Shown here: positions 37,293 through 45,654 of the stretch, piece after piece
Numbering within the stretch: position 1 is the first letter of the stretch
How the letters are laid out: each line of letters begins with the position of its first letter
DNA from: Ramlibacter tataouinensis
Lineage (GTDB): Bacteria > Pseudomonadota > Gammaproteobacteria > Burkholderiales > Burkholderiaceae_C
Assembly (NCBI GenBank): GCA_002427815.1
Contig: DIZF01000016.1
Coordinates: forward strand, 1 to 64,000
Direction of reading: 5' to 3'
DNA: 64,000 nt
Notes under the pieces: generated by a model
Seen by the model: the letters and a program-made list of their open reading frames with translations, nothing else
What the model was told of the DNA's origin: nothing
Database searches by the model: none
Position numbers and translations under genes: made by a program

Positions 37293-39413
37293 TTAGCGTG
37301 CGGCTGCGCGGTCTGCAATCATTTTGGGGGTGATGAAAACCAGCATTTCCTGCTTGTTGGAAGTGCGCTGCGTGTTCTTGAAGAGATTCCCAACCCCCGG
37401 CAGATCACCCAGGAAGGGAACCTTCGCCTCGTTCTCGGATTCCGTGAGCTCGAAAATGCCGCCGATGACGACGGTGCCGCCGTTTTCCACCAGCACCTGG
37501 GTCTTGATGTGCTTGGTGTTGATGGCGATGCCGGCGGCGGTGGTCTCGCCGCGGCTGTCCTTGTTGATGTCCAGGTCCAGGATGATGTTGCCCTCGGGCG
37601 TGATCTGCGGCGTCACTTCCAGCTTCAGCGTGGCCTTGCGGAAAGCCACCGAGGTGGCGCCGCTCGACGTCGCCATCTGGTACGGGAATTCCGTGCCCTG
37701 CTCGATCATCGCCTTGGTCTGGTCCGCGGTCACGATGCGCGGGCTCGAAACCAGCTTGCCCTTGCCATCGGCTTCAAGTGCGGACAGCTCGAGGTTCAGG
37801 AAACGGTTCGCCGCCGCGCTGAACAGCGAAATGGCGAAACTGGACGGGGTGAAGCCGCCCTGACCCACCGCCGGCAGGTTGACGAAGGATGTGTTGATGG
37901 TGTTCAGCGTGCCCGACGATTCCGTCGTCGTCGCAGAGACCGCGTCATAGCTACCTCCAAGTGCGATCCGGCTGTTGCTTCCCACTGCGTAACCAGCATC
38001 ACCACCCCGTATCCCCCGCAAGTCGCTGCCGCCAAGACGCACGCCCAGCGATTTGCCGAAGGTGTCGGATGCCTCGACGATGCGCGCTTCGATCAGCACC
38101 TGCCGTACCGCGATGTCCAGCTTGCCGATGAGCTCCTGCACCTGCTCCAGGCGCGACGGGATGTCCGTGACGAACAGCTGGTTGGTACGCGGTTCGGCGA
38201 TCACGCTGCCCCGCATACTGAGAATGCGTGCAGCGCCGGTGCCGGATGTGATTTGTGTGGCGATCTCGACCGCCTTGGTGTAGTTGAGCTGGAACGACTG
38301 TGTTCTCAATTGCTCCAGGTTCTGGATCGCGTTGCGGGACTCCAGGTCCAGCTTCTCCTTGGCCGCGATCTCGTCCTTCGGAGCGATCCAGAGCACGTTG
38401 CCGCTCTTGCGCATGCCCAGGCCCTTGGCCTGCAACACGATGTCCAGCGCCTGGTCCCAAGGCACATCCTTCAGGCGCAGGGTCACGGCACCGGTGACCG
38501 AGTCGGAGGTAACGACGTTGAAGTTCGTGAAATCGGCAATGACCTGCAGCAGCGCCCGCACCTCGATGTTCTGGAAGTTCAAGGACAGCTTTTCGCCGGT
38601 AAAGCCGGGCCCCTGGCTGAGCTTGGTGGGATCGATCTTGAGCGGGCGCACCTCGACCACGAACTGGTTGTCGCTCTGGTACGCGCTGTGCTCCCAGGCA
38701 CCCCTGGGTTCGATCACGACCCGGACCCGGTCGCCAGTCTGAAAGGTCGTCACGGTGTTTACTGGCGTGCCAAAGTCCGAAACGTCCAGTCGACGGCGCA
38801 GCCCCTCCGGCAGCGACGACTTCAGGAATTCCACCACCAGGTTCTGGCCCTGCTGGTGGATGTCCACGCCCACCTGGTTGTTGGGCAGGGAAACAATGAT
38901 GCGCCCGGAATTGTCGGTACCGCGCCTGAAATCGATGTCGCGAATGGGCTGGGCCTCAACATTGCGGCTTTCGGCGAAAACGGGCGCAATGCTGGTCGAT
39001 GGCCCGGCCACGGCGACGGAGTCGAGCACCACCAGTAACGACTTGCCCTGCAACTGCGCGTTGTAGGGGACGGCGGACTTGAGGTTCAGGACGAGGCGGG
39101 TGCGCTCACCGGCCTGCACCACGTTGACCGAACGCAGGTTGCCCTGATTGATTTCGACCGTGGACCGGCCCAGTCCGTTGGTGGCGCCCGGAATGTCAAG
39201 CGCGATGCGCGCCGGCGCCTGGATCGCAAAACCGACGGGAACCGCCTGGAGCGGCTGCGAGAAATCGACGCGGACCACCTCGACCCCACCCTGGATCGAA
39301 CTGGTCACGGATTCGACCACGTTCTGGGCGAAAGCCGACAGGCACCCGCCCGCCAGCCAGAAAAGCAAAGCCCATGCTCCCGCCCTGCGCCAGGTGATCA
39401 AGTTGTTCTTCAT
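37293..39413 (-). CDS. pilQ: type IV pilus secretin PilQ
   Basis: PilQ forms the outer-membrane gate through which the pilus passes. The 706-residue protein has a signal peptide ending about LSAFAQN, AMIN-type domains (VESVTSSIQGGVEVVRVDFSQ and a second copy around GTDNSGRIIVSLPNN), a secretin N0/STN region (SLNFQNIEVRALLQVIADFT), an N1-type domain and the C-terminal secretin domain (VLIEARIVEASDTFGKSLGV, QGTEFPYQ, VPFLGDLPGVGNLFKN). It overlaps pilP as ATGA and is the last pil gene. Confidence 0.97.
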   Translation of the reverse strand: MKNNLITWRRAGAWALLFWLAGGCLSAFAQNVVESVTSSIQGGVEVVRVDFSQPLQAVPVGFAIQAPARIALDIPGATNGLGRSTVEINQGNLRSVNVVQAGERTRLVLNLKSAVPYNAQLQGKSLLVVLDSVAVAGPSTSIAPVFAESRNVEAQPIRDIDFRRGTDNSGRIIVSLPNNQVGVDIHQQGQNLVVEFLKSSLPEGLRRRLDVSDFGTPVNTVTTFQTGDRVRVVIEPRGAWEHSAYQSDNQFVVEVRPLKIDPTKLSQGPGFTGEKLSLNFQNIEVRALLQVIADFTNFNVVTSDSVTGAVTLRLKDVPWDQALDIVLQAKGLGMRKSGNVLWIAPKDEIAAKEKLDLESRNAIQNLEQLRTQSFQLNYTKAVEIATQITSGTGAARILSMRGSVIAEPRTNQLFVTDIPSRLEQVQELIGKLDIAVRQVLIEARIVEASDTFGKSLGVRLGGSDLRGIRGGDAGYAVGSNSRIALGGSYDAVSATTTESSGTLNTINTSFVNLPAVGQGGFTPSSFAISLFSAAANRFLNLELSALEADGKGKLVSSPRIVTADQTKAMIEQGTEFPYQMATSSGATSVAFRKATLKLEVTPQITPEGNIILDLDINKDSRGETTAAGIAINTKHIKTQVLVENGGTVVIGGIFELTESENEAKVPFLGDLPGVGNLFKNTQRTSNKQEMLVFITPKMIADRAAAR

Positions 39414-39952
39414 TTCGACCTCTCTTGCAGCTGCAATGTGGCTGTCCGTTCGATCCATTCGCCGGCTGCGTCCTGCACGATTTCGCGCAGGACCAACTCA
39501 GTTTCGCCCACCTTGACGATCTTGCCGAAGTTCTGTCCGAGATAGTTGCCGGGACGAACCTGATAGAGCAGGTTGTCGACACGGACCAGCGCCACCGGCT
39601 TGCCCTCCTTGATCAGACTGCCCACCATCACCATCGTGTCCAGGGGGTGGGCCTCAAGAGGCTCTTTTCGCCGTGACAGCTCGGGCGCCACCAGCGCCGC
39701 GTTCGAGGTGGACTGGGACGATTCGCGCTTGAGCGCCTGCGTCAGCTTCAGGTTGCTGAACGGGTCGGTCGCCCCCTCCTGCGTGTAAGCCTGCGGCGCG
39801 AATTTCTTCGGCTCCGGGATCGGCTGGACCTTCGGTTTGGTCTGCGCCCGCTGTTCGCTCATCCAGGCCTGCAGCTCCTCCTGTCCCGACGGACTGCAGG
39901 CACCGAGCATCAGCGACACGACAAGCACCGTGGTTGCGGTCTTGGCACTCAT
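39410..39952 (-). CDS. pilP: type IV pilus lipoprotein PilP
   Basis: PilP is an inner-membrane lipoprotein that links the PilMNO complex to PilQ. The 180-residue protein has a signal peptide with lipobox LGAC (about residues 16-19), the EELQAWMSEQRAQTKPKVQPIPEP linker, and a beta-domain with HPLDTMVMVGSL, VDNLLYQVRPGNYLGQNFGKIVKV. It overlaps pilO upstream and pilQ downstream, each by four bases. Confidence 0.95.
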   Translation of the reverse strand: MSAKTATTVLVVSLMLGACSPSGQEELQAWMSEQRAQTKPKVQPIPEPKKFAPQAYTQEGATDPFSNLKLTQALKRESSQSTSNAALVAPELSRRKEPLEAHPLDTMVMVGSLIKEGKPVALVRVDNLLYQVRPGNYLGQNFGKIVKVGETELVLREIVQDAAGEWIERTATLQLQERSK

Positions 39953-40620
39953 TTTTTCTTGGCCCCCGGAGTCACCTTGCGCTGCGCTGCAACTTCGTCG
40001 CCGTCCAGATAGCGGAAGGTCTTCGCGGTCGCATCCAGAGTCAGGACGCCGTCCTTGGCTGGTGTCACGACGACGTTGTTCAGCGTCACGATCCGCGACA
40101 GGTTGGCGATGTCGGACGCGAACGCCCCAATGTCGTGAAAACGACCAGTGACACGCAGCGCAATGGGCAGTTCAGCGTAGTACTCCTTGACGCTGACACT
40201 TCCCGGCCGGAACAGCTCGAAGCTCAGGCTGCGGCCCAAACCGGCCTGGTTGATGTCGGACAGCAATGCGTCCATCTCCGCCTTGCTCGGCAACTGCTTT
40301 TCCAGTTGCGTCACGTATTGTTGGACCTGCTCGCGCTGCTTCTTCAACACTTCGAGGTTGACGGCCTGCGCCAGTTTTTTCTTGTAGTCCTCGCGCAAGG
40401 TGACTTCCTTCTTGCGTTCCGCTTCGAGCTCGTCGTTCGAGCCGTTGAGCCAGACGAACCACAGCACCACCACGATGGCGGCCATGATGAACAGGCACAG
40501 TGCGAAGCGCGGCAATGCGGGCCAGCTGCCCGGATCCTTGGGGTTGAGACCGCGGAACTGGCCCAGCAGGGCCTGCTGGATCTCTGCGACACTCTTTTTC
40601 GGTTTGGATGTTTCTGCCAT
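39949..40620 (-). CDS. pilO: type IV pilus assembly protein PilO
   Basis: PilO pairs with PilN in the inner-membrane alignment complex. The 223-residue protein has a cytoplasmic N-terminus, one membrane helix (FALCLFIMAAIVVVLWFVWL, about residues 45-64), a coiled coil (EAERKKEVTLREDYKKKL to QLEKQLPSK) and a ferredoxin-like periplasmic domain (YYAELPIALRVTGRFHDIGAFASDIANLSRIVTL). Its stop overlaps the pilP start. Confidence 0.96.
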   Translation of the reverse strand: MAETSKPKKSVAEIQQALLGQFRGLNPKDPGSWPALPRFALCLFIMAAIVVVLWFVWLNGSNDELEAERKKEVTLREDYKKKLAQAVNLEVLKKQREQVQQYVTQLEKQLPSKAEMDALLSDINQAGLGRSLSFELFRPGSVSVKEYYAELPIALRVTGRFHDIGAFASDIANLSRIVTLNNVVVTPAKDGVLTLDATAKTFRYLDGDEVAAQRKVTPGAKKK

Positions 40621-40625
40621 GGGGA

Positions 40626-41264
40626 TCAGGTCCTGGCGGGTGCGGAAGCGCGGGCGACAGGGGCCGAAGCACCACTGGCCCGCGTAGCGGCTTGTCGTGC
40701 CTCGCTGGCGCGCAGCAGCTTCACCTTCATCGTGAAGTTCGAGACCCGGCGCAGGTCACGCGGCGACAGCGCAACGGTGGCGGCCGTGATTTCGACCAGT
40801 TCCGGCCGGCTCAACCAGGGACTGCGGTTGCCCAGGTTGCGCAACAATTCCGATACCCGCTCGTTGGACTGGGCCACGCCCTGAATCGACACGATCTGGT
40901 TCTCCTGCTTCAGGCTGGTGACGTACACACCGTCGGGCAGCTGCTTGACGAGCTCGTTCAACAGGTAGACCGGCATGTTGCGGTCGGCCTGGAGGTCTTC
41001 CACGGCCTGCTGGCGCGCGCGCAGGGCGGCAATCTCGGACTGCAGGGTGGCGATGTCCTTGATTTGCCCCTCCAGCCGCGTAATCTCTCCGGAGAGAACC
41101 GTATTCCTGCCCTGCTGATCCGCAATCTGGGCGGCAAACCACACATAGACTCCCCCGGCGACCAACACCCCCGCAAGAGCCGACACCACCAACGCCGCAA
41201 AGAACGCTTCGCGCCGGCGCTTGCGAGCGGCCTCGCGGTGAGGCAGTAGGTTGATCAGAATCAC
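40626..41264 (-). CDS. pilN: type IV pilus assembly protein PilN
   Basis: The 212-residue protein starts with the PilM-binding motif INLLPHRE at residues 4-11, has one membrane helix (about 22-45), then a coiled coil (LEGQIKDIATLQSEIAALRARQQ) and a periplasmic domain. The start codon is GTG at 41264, overlapping the pilM stop as GTGA. It lies six bases from pilO. Confidence 0.96.
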   Translation of the reverse strand: MILINLLPHREAARKRRREAFFAALVVSALAGVLVAGGVYVWFAAQIADQQGRNTVLSGEITRLEGQIKDIATLQSEIAALRARQQAVEDLQADRNMPVYLLNELVKQLPDGVYVTSLKQENQIVSIQGVAQSNERVSELLRNLGNRSPWLSRPELVEITAATVALSPRDLRRVSNFTMKVKLLRASEARQAATRASGASAPVARASAPART

Positions 41265-42340
41265 TGCAGGAACCTCCGCATGGCCAGACCGCAGGAGGTC
41301 AGGTAGGACGGCGCTTCGCGTCTCATCTTCTTTTCGCGCACCGCATCGCCCACCTCCATGCCCTCGAATGGATTGGCCAGGTTGCAGGGAAACGACGTCT
41401 GCATGGTGACCGCGTCGGTCAGGCCCGGCAACGCGGCCGAGCCGCCGGCCAGCATCACGTAGTCCACCTTGTTGTGGGGTGTGCTGGTGAAGAAGAACTG
41501 CAGGGCTCGGGCGACTTCCTGGGCCATGCTTTCGACAAAGGGCTTGAGGACCCCGGACGCGTAATCCTCTGGCAGGTCGCCGTTGCGCTTCTTGGCCTCG
41601 GCTTCTTCCGGCGAGAAGCCGTACTGCCGCACGATGAGCTGGGTCAGCTGGGCGCCCCCGAAAGCCTGATCGCGATCGTAGAGCACCTCATCGTTGCGGA
41701 TGACCTGCATGCTGGTGGTGAAGGCGCCCACCTCGAACAGGGCCACCATGGTGTCGATGCCCTGGTTCGGCAGGGCCTGGATCAGCCGCCCGGCGGCCAC
41801 GCGCGAAGCGTAGGAGTCCACATCGACAATGATCGGCTTGAGGCCCGCCGCTTCGGCCAGCCCCTGGCGATCCTGCACCTTTTCCTTGCGCGACGCGGCG
41901 ATCAGAACCTCCACATCGCCGGCCGAGGTCGAACTCGGCCCGATGACGCAGAAGTCGAGGCTCACCTCATCCAGTGAAAAGGGAATGTACTGGTTGGCTT
42001 CCGCCTCCACCTGCACTTCCAGGTCCTGCTCGGACAGCCCGCCGGGGAGGATGATCTTCTTGGTGATCACCGCCGATGGCGGGAGGGCCATCGCCACATT
42101 TCGGGTGCGGGTCCCGCTTTTCTTGACCACCCGCCGCATGGCTTCTGCCACCTCTTCGAACTTTTCGACGTTGCCGTCGGTAATCCAACCTCGCTCCAGC
42201 GGCTCGATGGCGCAGCGTTCCAGCACCAGGTTGCCCGCTTTGTCACGGCCGAGCTCAACCAGTTTGACACTGGAAGAGCTGATATCCAAGCCCAGCAGTG
42301 GTGCGGGTTGACGGCTAAACAACGACCCCAAAGAGATCAA
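41261..42340 (-). CDS. pilM: actin-like type IV pilus assembly ATPase PilM
   Basis: PilM is a cytoplasmic actin-fold protein that binds the N-terminus of PilN. The 359-residue protein has the phosphate-binding LLGLDISSSSVKLVEL, the IVDVDSYA region, and the adenosine-site LAGGSAALPGL. The start is TTG at 42340, preceded by AGGAG with a seven-base gap; no in-frame ATG lies close by. It heads the pilMNOPQ operon and diverges from mrcA, the usual arrangement. Confidence 0.96.
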   Translation of the reverse strand: MISLGSLFSRQPAPLLGLDISSSSVKLVELGRDKAGNLVLERCAIEPLERGWITDGNVEKFEEVAEAMRRVVKKSGTRTRNVAMALPPSAVITKKIILPGGLSEQDLEVQVEAEANQYIPFSLDEVSLDFCVIGPSSTSAGDVEVLIAASRKEKVQDRQGLAEAAGLKPIIVDVDSYASRVAAGRLIQALPNQGIDTMVALFEVGAFTTSMQVIRNDEVLYDRDQAFGGAQLTQLIVRQYGFSPEEAEAKKRNGDLPEDYASGVLKPFVESMAQEVARALQFFFTSTPHNKVDYVMLAGGSAALPGLTDAVTMQTSFPCNLANPFEGMEVGDAVREKKMRREAPSYLTSCGLAMRRFLQ

Positions 42341-42396
42341 TTCAGTCTCCTGAAACTAGACATTTCAAGGCGTAACAAACTTAAGATTTCACTTGA

Positions 42397-42424
42397 ATGC
42401 TAGCAGTAACATCCTTGTCAGCAA
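42397..42424 (-). promoter_or_regulatory. candidate pilM operon promoter
   Basis: On the minus strand TTGCTG (42424-42419), a 16-base spacer and TAGCAT (42402-42397) with an extended TGC just before it. The start point would be near 42390, giving a leader of about 50 bases. The hexamers are moderately good; pilM promoters in relatives have not been compared. Confidence 0.35.
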
Positions 42425-42573
42425 AGGATTTTTCCGTTTGTGGTCGTTTCGGGCGTTGCCAAAATCCGACGGCACAAGCTGCGATACTGGCAACCCAGCG
42501 CGTGCAAGCCCGCACTCACAACGGATGACTTTGTGACCGGCCTCGCGCGCGACGGTCTTCGAGGCGCCATTTT

Positions 42574-42579
42574 TATAAT
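42574..42579 (+). promoter_or_regulatory. perfect -10 hexamer upstream of mrcA
   Basis: A consensus TATAAT lies 29 bases before the chosen mrcA ATG. No convincing -35 is seen at 16-18 bases upstream. A start near 42586 would make the ATG at 42608 the first usable codon and rule out the longer in-frame starts that lie upstream. Confidence 0.5.
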
Positions 42580-42607
42580 GGGCCGCAGCGACGCAACCTG
42601 GATCAAT

Positions 42608-45064
42608 ATGCCTTCTGAACCGACCTCCGGCGAGCGCTCGCCGTCCCTTCGATCGTTGCGAGGCTGGCGAGGCACCGTCCTGCGCGTCATCCTCTGGACG
42701 GCAGGCGTCGCGACCGCCGGCGTGGCGTCGATCGCGATCATCGCCGGCGTCGCTCTCGCGGTGGCCTATCCGAACCTCCCGGACATCTCGGCCCTGTCCG
42801 ACTACCGGCCCAAGCTGCCGCTTCGGGTGTACTCGGCCGATGGAGTGCTGATCGGCGAGTTCGGGGAAGAGCGGCGCAACCTGACGCCGATTGCCGACAT
42901 TCCCAAGGTGATGAAGAATGCGGTGCTGGCCGTGGAGGACGCGCGGTTCTATTCCCACAGTGGCATTGACTATCGCGGCCTGTTGCGCGCGGCGGTTGCC
43001 AACCTGGGCCGCGTCAAGAGCCAGGGGGCTTCCACCATCACCATGCAGGTCGCACGCAACGTCTACCTCTCTTCGGAAAAGACGTTCACGCGCAAGCTGT
43101 ACGAGGTGCTGCTCACGTTCAAGCTCGAGCATCTGCTCAGCAAGGACCAGATCCTCGAGATCTACATGAACCAGATCTACCTGGGCAACCGGGCCTACGG
43201 CTTCGCCACCGCGGCCGAAACCTATTTCGGCAAGCCGATGAAGGACCTCACCATCGCCGAGGCGGCGATGCTCGCGGGCCTGCCGAAGTCGCCCTCTGGA
43301 AACAACCCCATCACCAATCCGGCGCGTGCGCGGACCCGGCAGCTCTACATCATCGACCGGATGCAGGAGAACGGCTTCATCACGGCCGAGGAAGCTGAAG
43401 CGGCCAAGAAGCAGGAACTGAAGATCCGAGACGGGACCGACAACACCCGGGTCCATGCCGAATATGTGGCGGAAACGGTACGCCAGCTGGTCTATGCCCA
43501 GTATGGCGACGAGGCCTACACCCGCGGCCTGAACGTTTTCACCACCATCAATGCCATCCAGCAGGACACCGCATACAAGGCGCTGCGCAAGGGCATCATG
43601 GATTACGAACGCCGCCAGATCTACCGCGGTCCCGAAGAATTCGTGGAACTGTCAGCGAACGACAAGGACGCCGAGGACGAGATCGACGATGCGCTGGGCG
43701 ATCATCCCGACAACGGCGACGTCATGTCCGCCGTCGTGCTCGAAGCCAACCCCAAGAAGATTGTCGCAGTGCGGCAGAACGGCGAGAAGCTCGAGATCGT
43801 CGGCGAAGGGCTCAGACCGGCCCAATCCGGCCTGTCCGACAAGGCACCGCCCAAGACCAAGATCCGGCGCGGCGCCGTGATCCGCGTCGTCAGGACGCCG
43901 AAGAACGCCTGGGAGATCACCCAGCTGCCCGAAGTCGAAGGAGCCTTCGTGGCCCTCGATCCGCGCGACGGCGCCATCCACGCGCTGGTCGGCGGCTTCG
44001 ACTTCAACAAGAACAAGTTCAATCACGTCATGCAGGCCTGGCGCCAGCCGGGTTCGTCGTTCAAGCCCTTCATCTACTCGGCCGCGCTGGAGAAAGGGTT
44101 CACTCCCTCCACCATCGTCAATGACGCGCCGCTGTTCTTCGACGCCGGCGTGACCGGCGGCCAGCCCTGGGAGCCGAAGAACTACGACGGCAAGTTCGAA
44201 GGCCTGATGCCGCTGCACACGGCTCTGGCGAAGTCGAAGAACATGGTGTCGATCCGGATCCTGCAGGCGGTAGGCACCCAGAATGCGCAGGATTGGATCT
44301 CGCGCTTCGGTTTCGACCCGGAAAAGCACCCGCCCTACCTGACAATGGCGCTGGGCGCGGGCTCGGTGACGCCGATGCAGATGGCCACCGCCTACTCGGT
44401 CTTCGCCAACGGCGGGTACCGCATCAATCCCTGGCTCATCACCAAGATCACCGACCAGCGCGGCAAGGCCCTGGTCGAAAGCCAGCCGCCGCTGCCCAAC
44501 GAGTCGGTGCGCGCCATCGACGCGCGCAACGCGTTCATCATGGGCCGGCTGCTGCAGGAGGTCGCCCGCGTCGGTACCGCCGCACGGGCCCAGGCCACGC
44601 TCAAGCGGGTGGATCTGTACGGAAAGACCGGCACCACCAACGATTCGATCGATACCTGGTTCGCCGGCTACCAGCCCACCCTCGCCGCGATCGTCTGGAT
44701 GGGCTACGACACGCCCCGGTCCCTCGGCGACCGTGAAACCGGCGGCGGCCTGAGCCTGCCGGTCTGGATCACATTCATGGAAACAGCGCTCAAGGGCGTC
44801 CCCGTGATGACGCCCACCGCACCCGAGGGCGTGGTCAACGTCGGCGGCGAATGGTATTACGACGAATATGTCCCGGGCCGCGGTGTGAGCAGCCTGGGCG
44901 TCGGATCGGCGGGTCAGGAAAGCGGTAATGCGTCGCCCGCCCCCAATCGGCCGCTGGTGCCTGAAGACAAGAGCTTGATGAATTCGGATGGACTGCCGCC
45001 CGGCCGACCGCCCCCGGCGCCATCGGAAGAGCGCCGGAGCATCCTGGATCTGTTCAGGAACTAG
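42608..45064 (+). CDS. mrcA: penicillin-binding protein 1A (glycosyltransferase/transpeptidase)
   Basis: PBP1A polymerises and cross-links peptidoglycan. The 818-residue protein has a cytoplasmic N-terminus, one membrane helix (about 32-58), a GT51 domain with the catalytic Glu in VLAVEDARFYSHSGIDYRG and GASTITMQVARNVYL, an OB-like insert, and a transpeptidase domain with Ser483 in SSFK (GSSFKPF), SKN in AKSKNMV and KTGTT. A Pro/Ser-rich tail follows. The start at 42608 is supported by a -10 hexamer 29 bases upstream. Its TAG stop shares CTAG with the convergent cyaY stop. Confidence 0.97.
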   Translation: MPSEPTSGERSPSLRSLRGWRGTVLRVILWTAGVATAGVASIAIIAGVALAVAYPNLPDISALSDYRPKLPLRVYSADGVLIGEFGEERRNLTPIADIPKVMKNAVLAVEDARFYSHSGIDYRGLLRAAVANLGRVKSQGASTITMQVARNVYLSSEKTFTRKLYEVLLTFKLEHLLSKDQILEIYMNQIYLGNRAYGFATAAETYFGKPMKDLTIAEAAMLAGLPKSPSGNNPITNPARARTRQLYIIDRMQENGFITAEEAEAAKKQELKIRDGTDNTRVHAEYVAETVRQLVYAQYGDEAYTRGLNVFTTINAIQQDTAYKALRKGIMDYERRQIYRGPEEFVELSANDKDAEDEIDDALGDHPDNGDVMSAVVLEANPKKIVAVRQNGEKLEIVGEGLRPAQSGLSDKAPPKTKIRRGAVIRVVRTPKNAWEITQLPEVEGAFVALDPRDGAIHALVGGFDFNKNKFNHVMQAWRQPGSSFKPFIYSAALEKGFTPSTIVNDAPLFFDAGVTGGQPWEPKNYDGKFEGLMPLHTALAKSKNMVSIRILQAVGTQNAQDWISRFGFDPEKHPPYLTMALGAGSVTPMQMATAYSVFANGGYRINPWLITKITDQRGKALVESQPPLPNESVRAIDARNAFIMGRLLQEVARVGTAARAQATLKRVDLYGKTGTTNDSIDTWFAGYQPTLAAIVWMGYDTPRSLGDRETGGGLSLPVWITFMETALKGVPVMTPTAPEGVVNVGGEWYYDEYVPGRGVSSLGVGSAGQESGNASPAPNRPLVPEDKSLMNSDGLPPGRPPPAPSEERRSILDLFRN

Positions 45065-45405
45065 GCTGGTCCGCGGGCCTGCGAGAAATCCAGTGGCTGG
45101 CCCGCCTGTTCCCCGGCGTAGCGCGTGAGGTTCGCGAAGAACTCGCCGTTGCCCTTGGTGTCCATCCAGAGGCTGCCGTCGAACTTGTAGTGGAAACCGC
45201 CGGCACGGGCGGCCATCCAGATCTCGTGCAGGGGCTTCTGCAGGTTGACGATGATCTGGCTGCCGTTGGGGAAGGTGAGCGTGACCATGCCGCCGACCCG
45301 CTGGTTGTCGATGTCCGCTTCGGTCTCGTCGTTGATCCGGTCGCAGCAGGTTTCGATTCGACCCAGCAGCGCTTCGGCTCGATCCATGAATTCAGGGTCG
45401 GTCAT
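45061..45405 (-). CDS. cyaY: frataxin-like iron-binding protein CyaY
   Basis: CyaY binds iron and regulates the cysteine desulfurase complex of iron-sulfur cluster assembly. The 114-residue protein has the N-terminal acidic helix (DPEFMDRAEALLGRIETCCDRIND), the beta-sheet (VTLTFPNGSQIIVNLQKPLHEIWMAARAGGFHYKFDGSLW) and a short helix. The ATG at 45405 begins MTDPEF; the open frame runs ten codons further. It is divergent from lptM, with only 12 bases between starts, which leaves little room for promoters and implies overlapping ones. Confidence 0.95.
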   Translation of the reverse strand: MTDPEFMDRAEALLGRIETCCDRINDETEADIDNQRVGGMVTLTFPNGSQIIVNLQKPLHEIWMAARAGGFHYKFDGSLWMDTKGNGEFFANLTRYAGEQAGQPLDFSQARGPA

Positions 45406-45417
45406 TACAATTTCACC

Positions 45418-45654
45418 ATGTTGAATATTTTCCAAATTCTAGTCAGCAGATCACCTGCGCGGCTTGTCCTTGCCGCGGGCGTGGTCGGCGCCCTGGCCGG
45501 CTGTGGCCAAAGAGGACCCCTCTTCCTGCCCACCGGCGATGTCGCGGCGTCGCGCGCCACTTTGCCGCAAACCTTGATCCGTCCCACCCTGCCCGCCTCG
45601 GCCGCGGCCGCGGGCACAGGCGCGGGCACAGCCAACCCGGTCCCCAGGCCATGA
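45418..45654 (+). CDS. lptM: LptM-like outer-membrane lipoprotein (YifL family)
   Basis: The 78-residue precursor has a signal peptide with lipobox LAGC and the family core CGQRGPLFLP immediately after the cysteine. LptM binds the LptDE lipopolysaccharide translocon in E. coli and aids its maturation. The ATG at 45418 is 12 bases from the divergent cyaY start. The stop overlaps the lysA start as ATGA; the lptM-lysA pair is widespread in proteobacteria. Confidence 0.88.
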   Translation: MLNIFQILVSRSPARLVLAAGVVGALAGCGQRGPLFLPTGDVAASRATLPQTLIRPTLPASAAAAGTGAGTANPVPRP

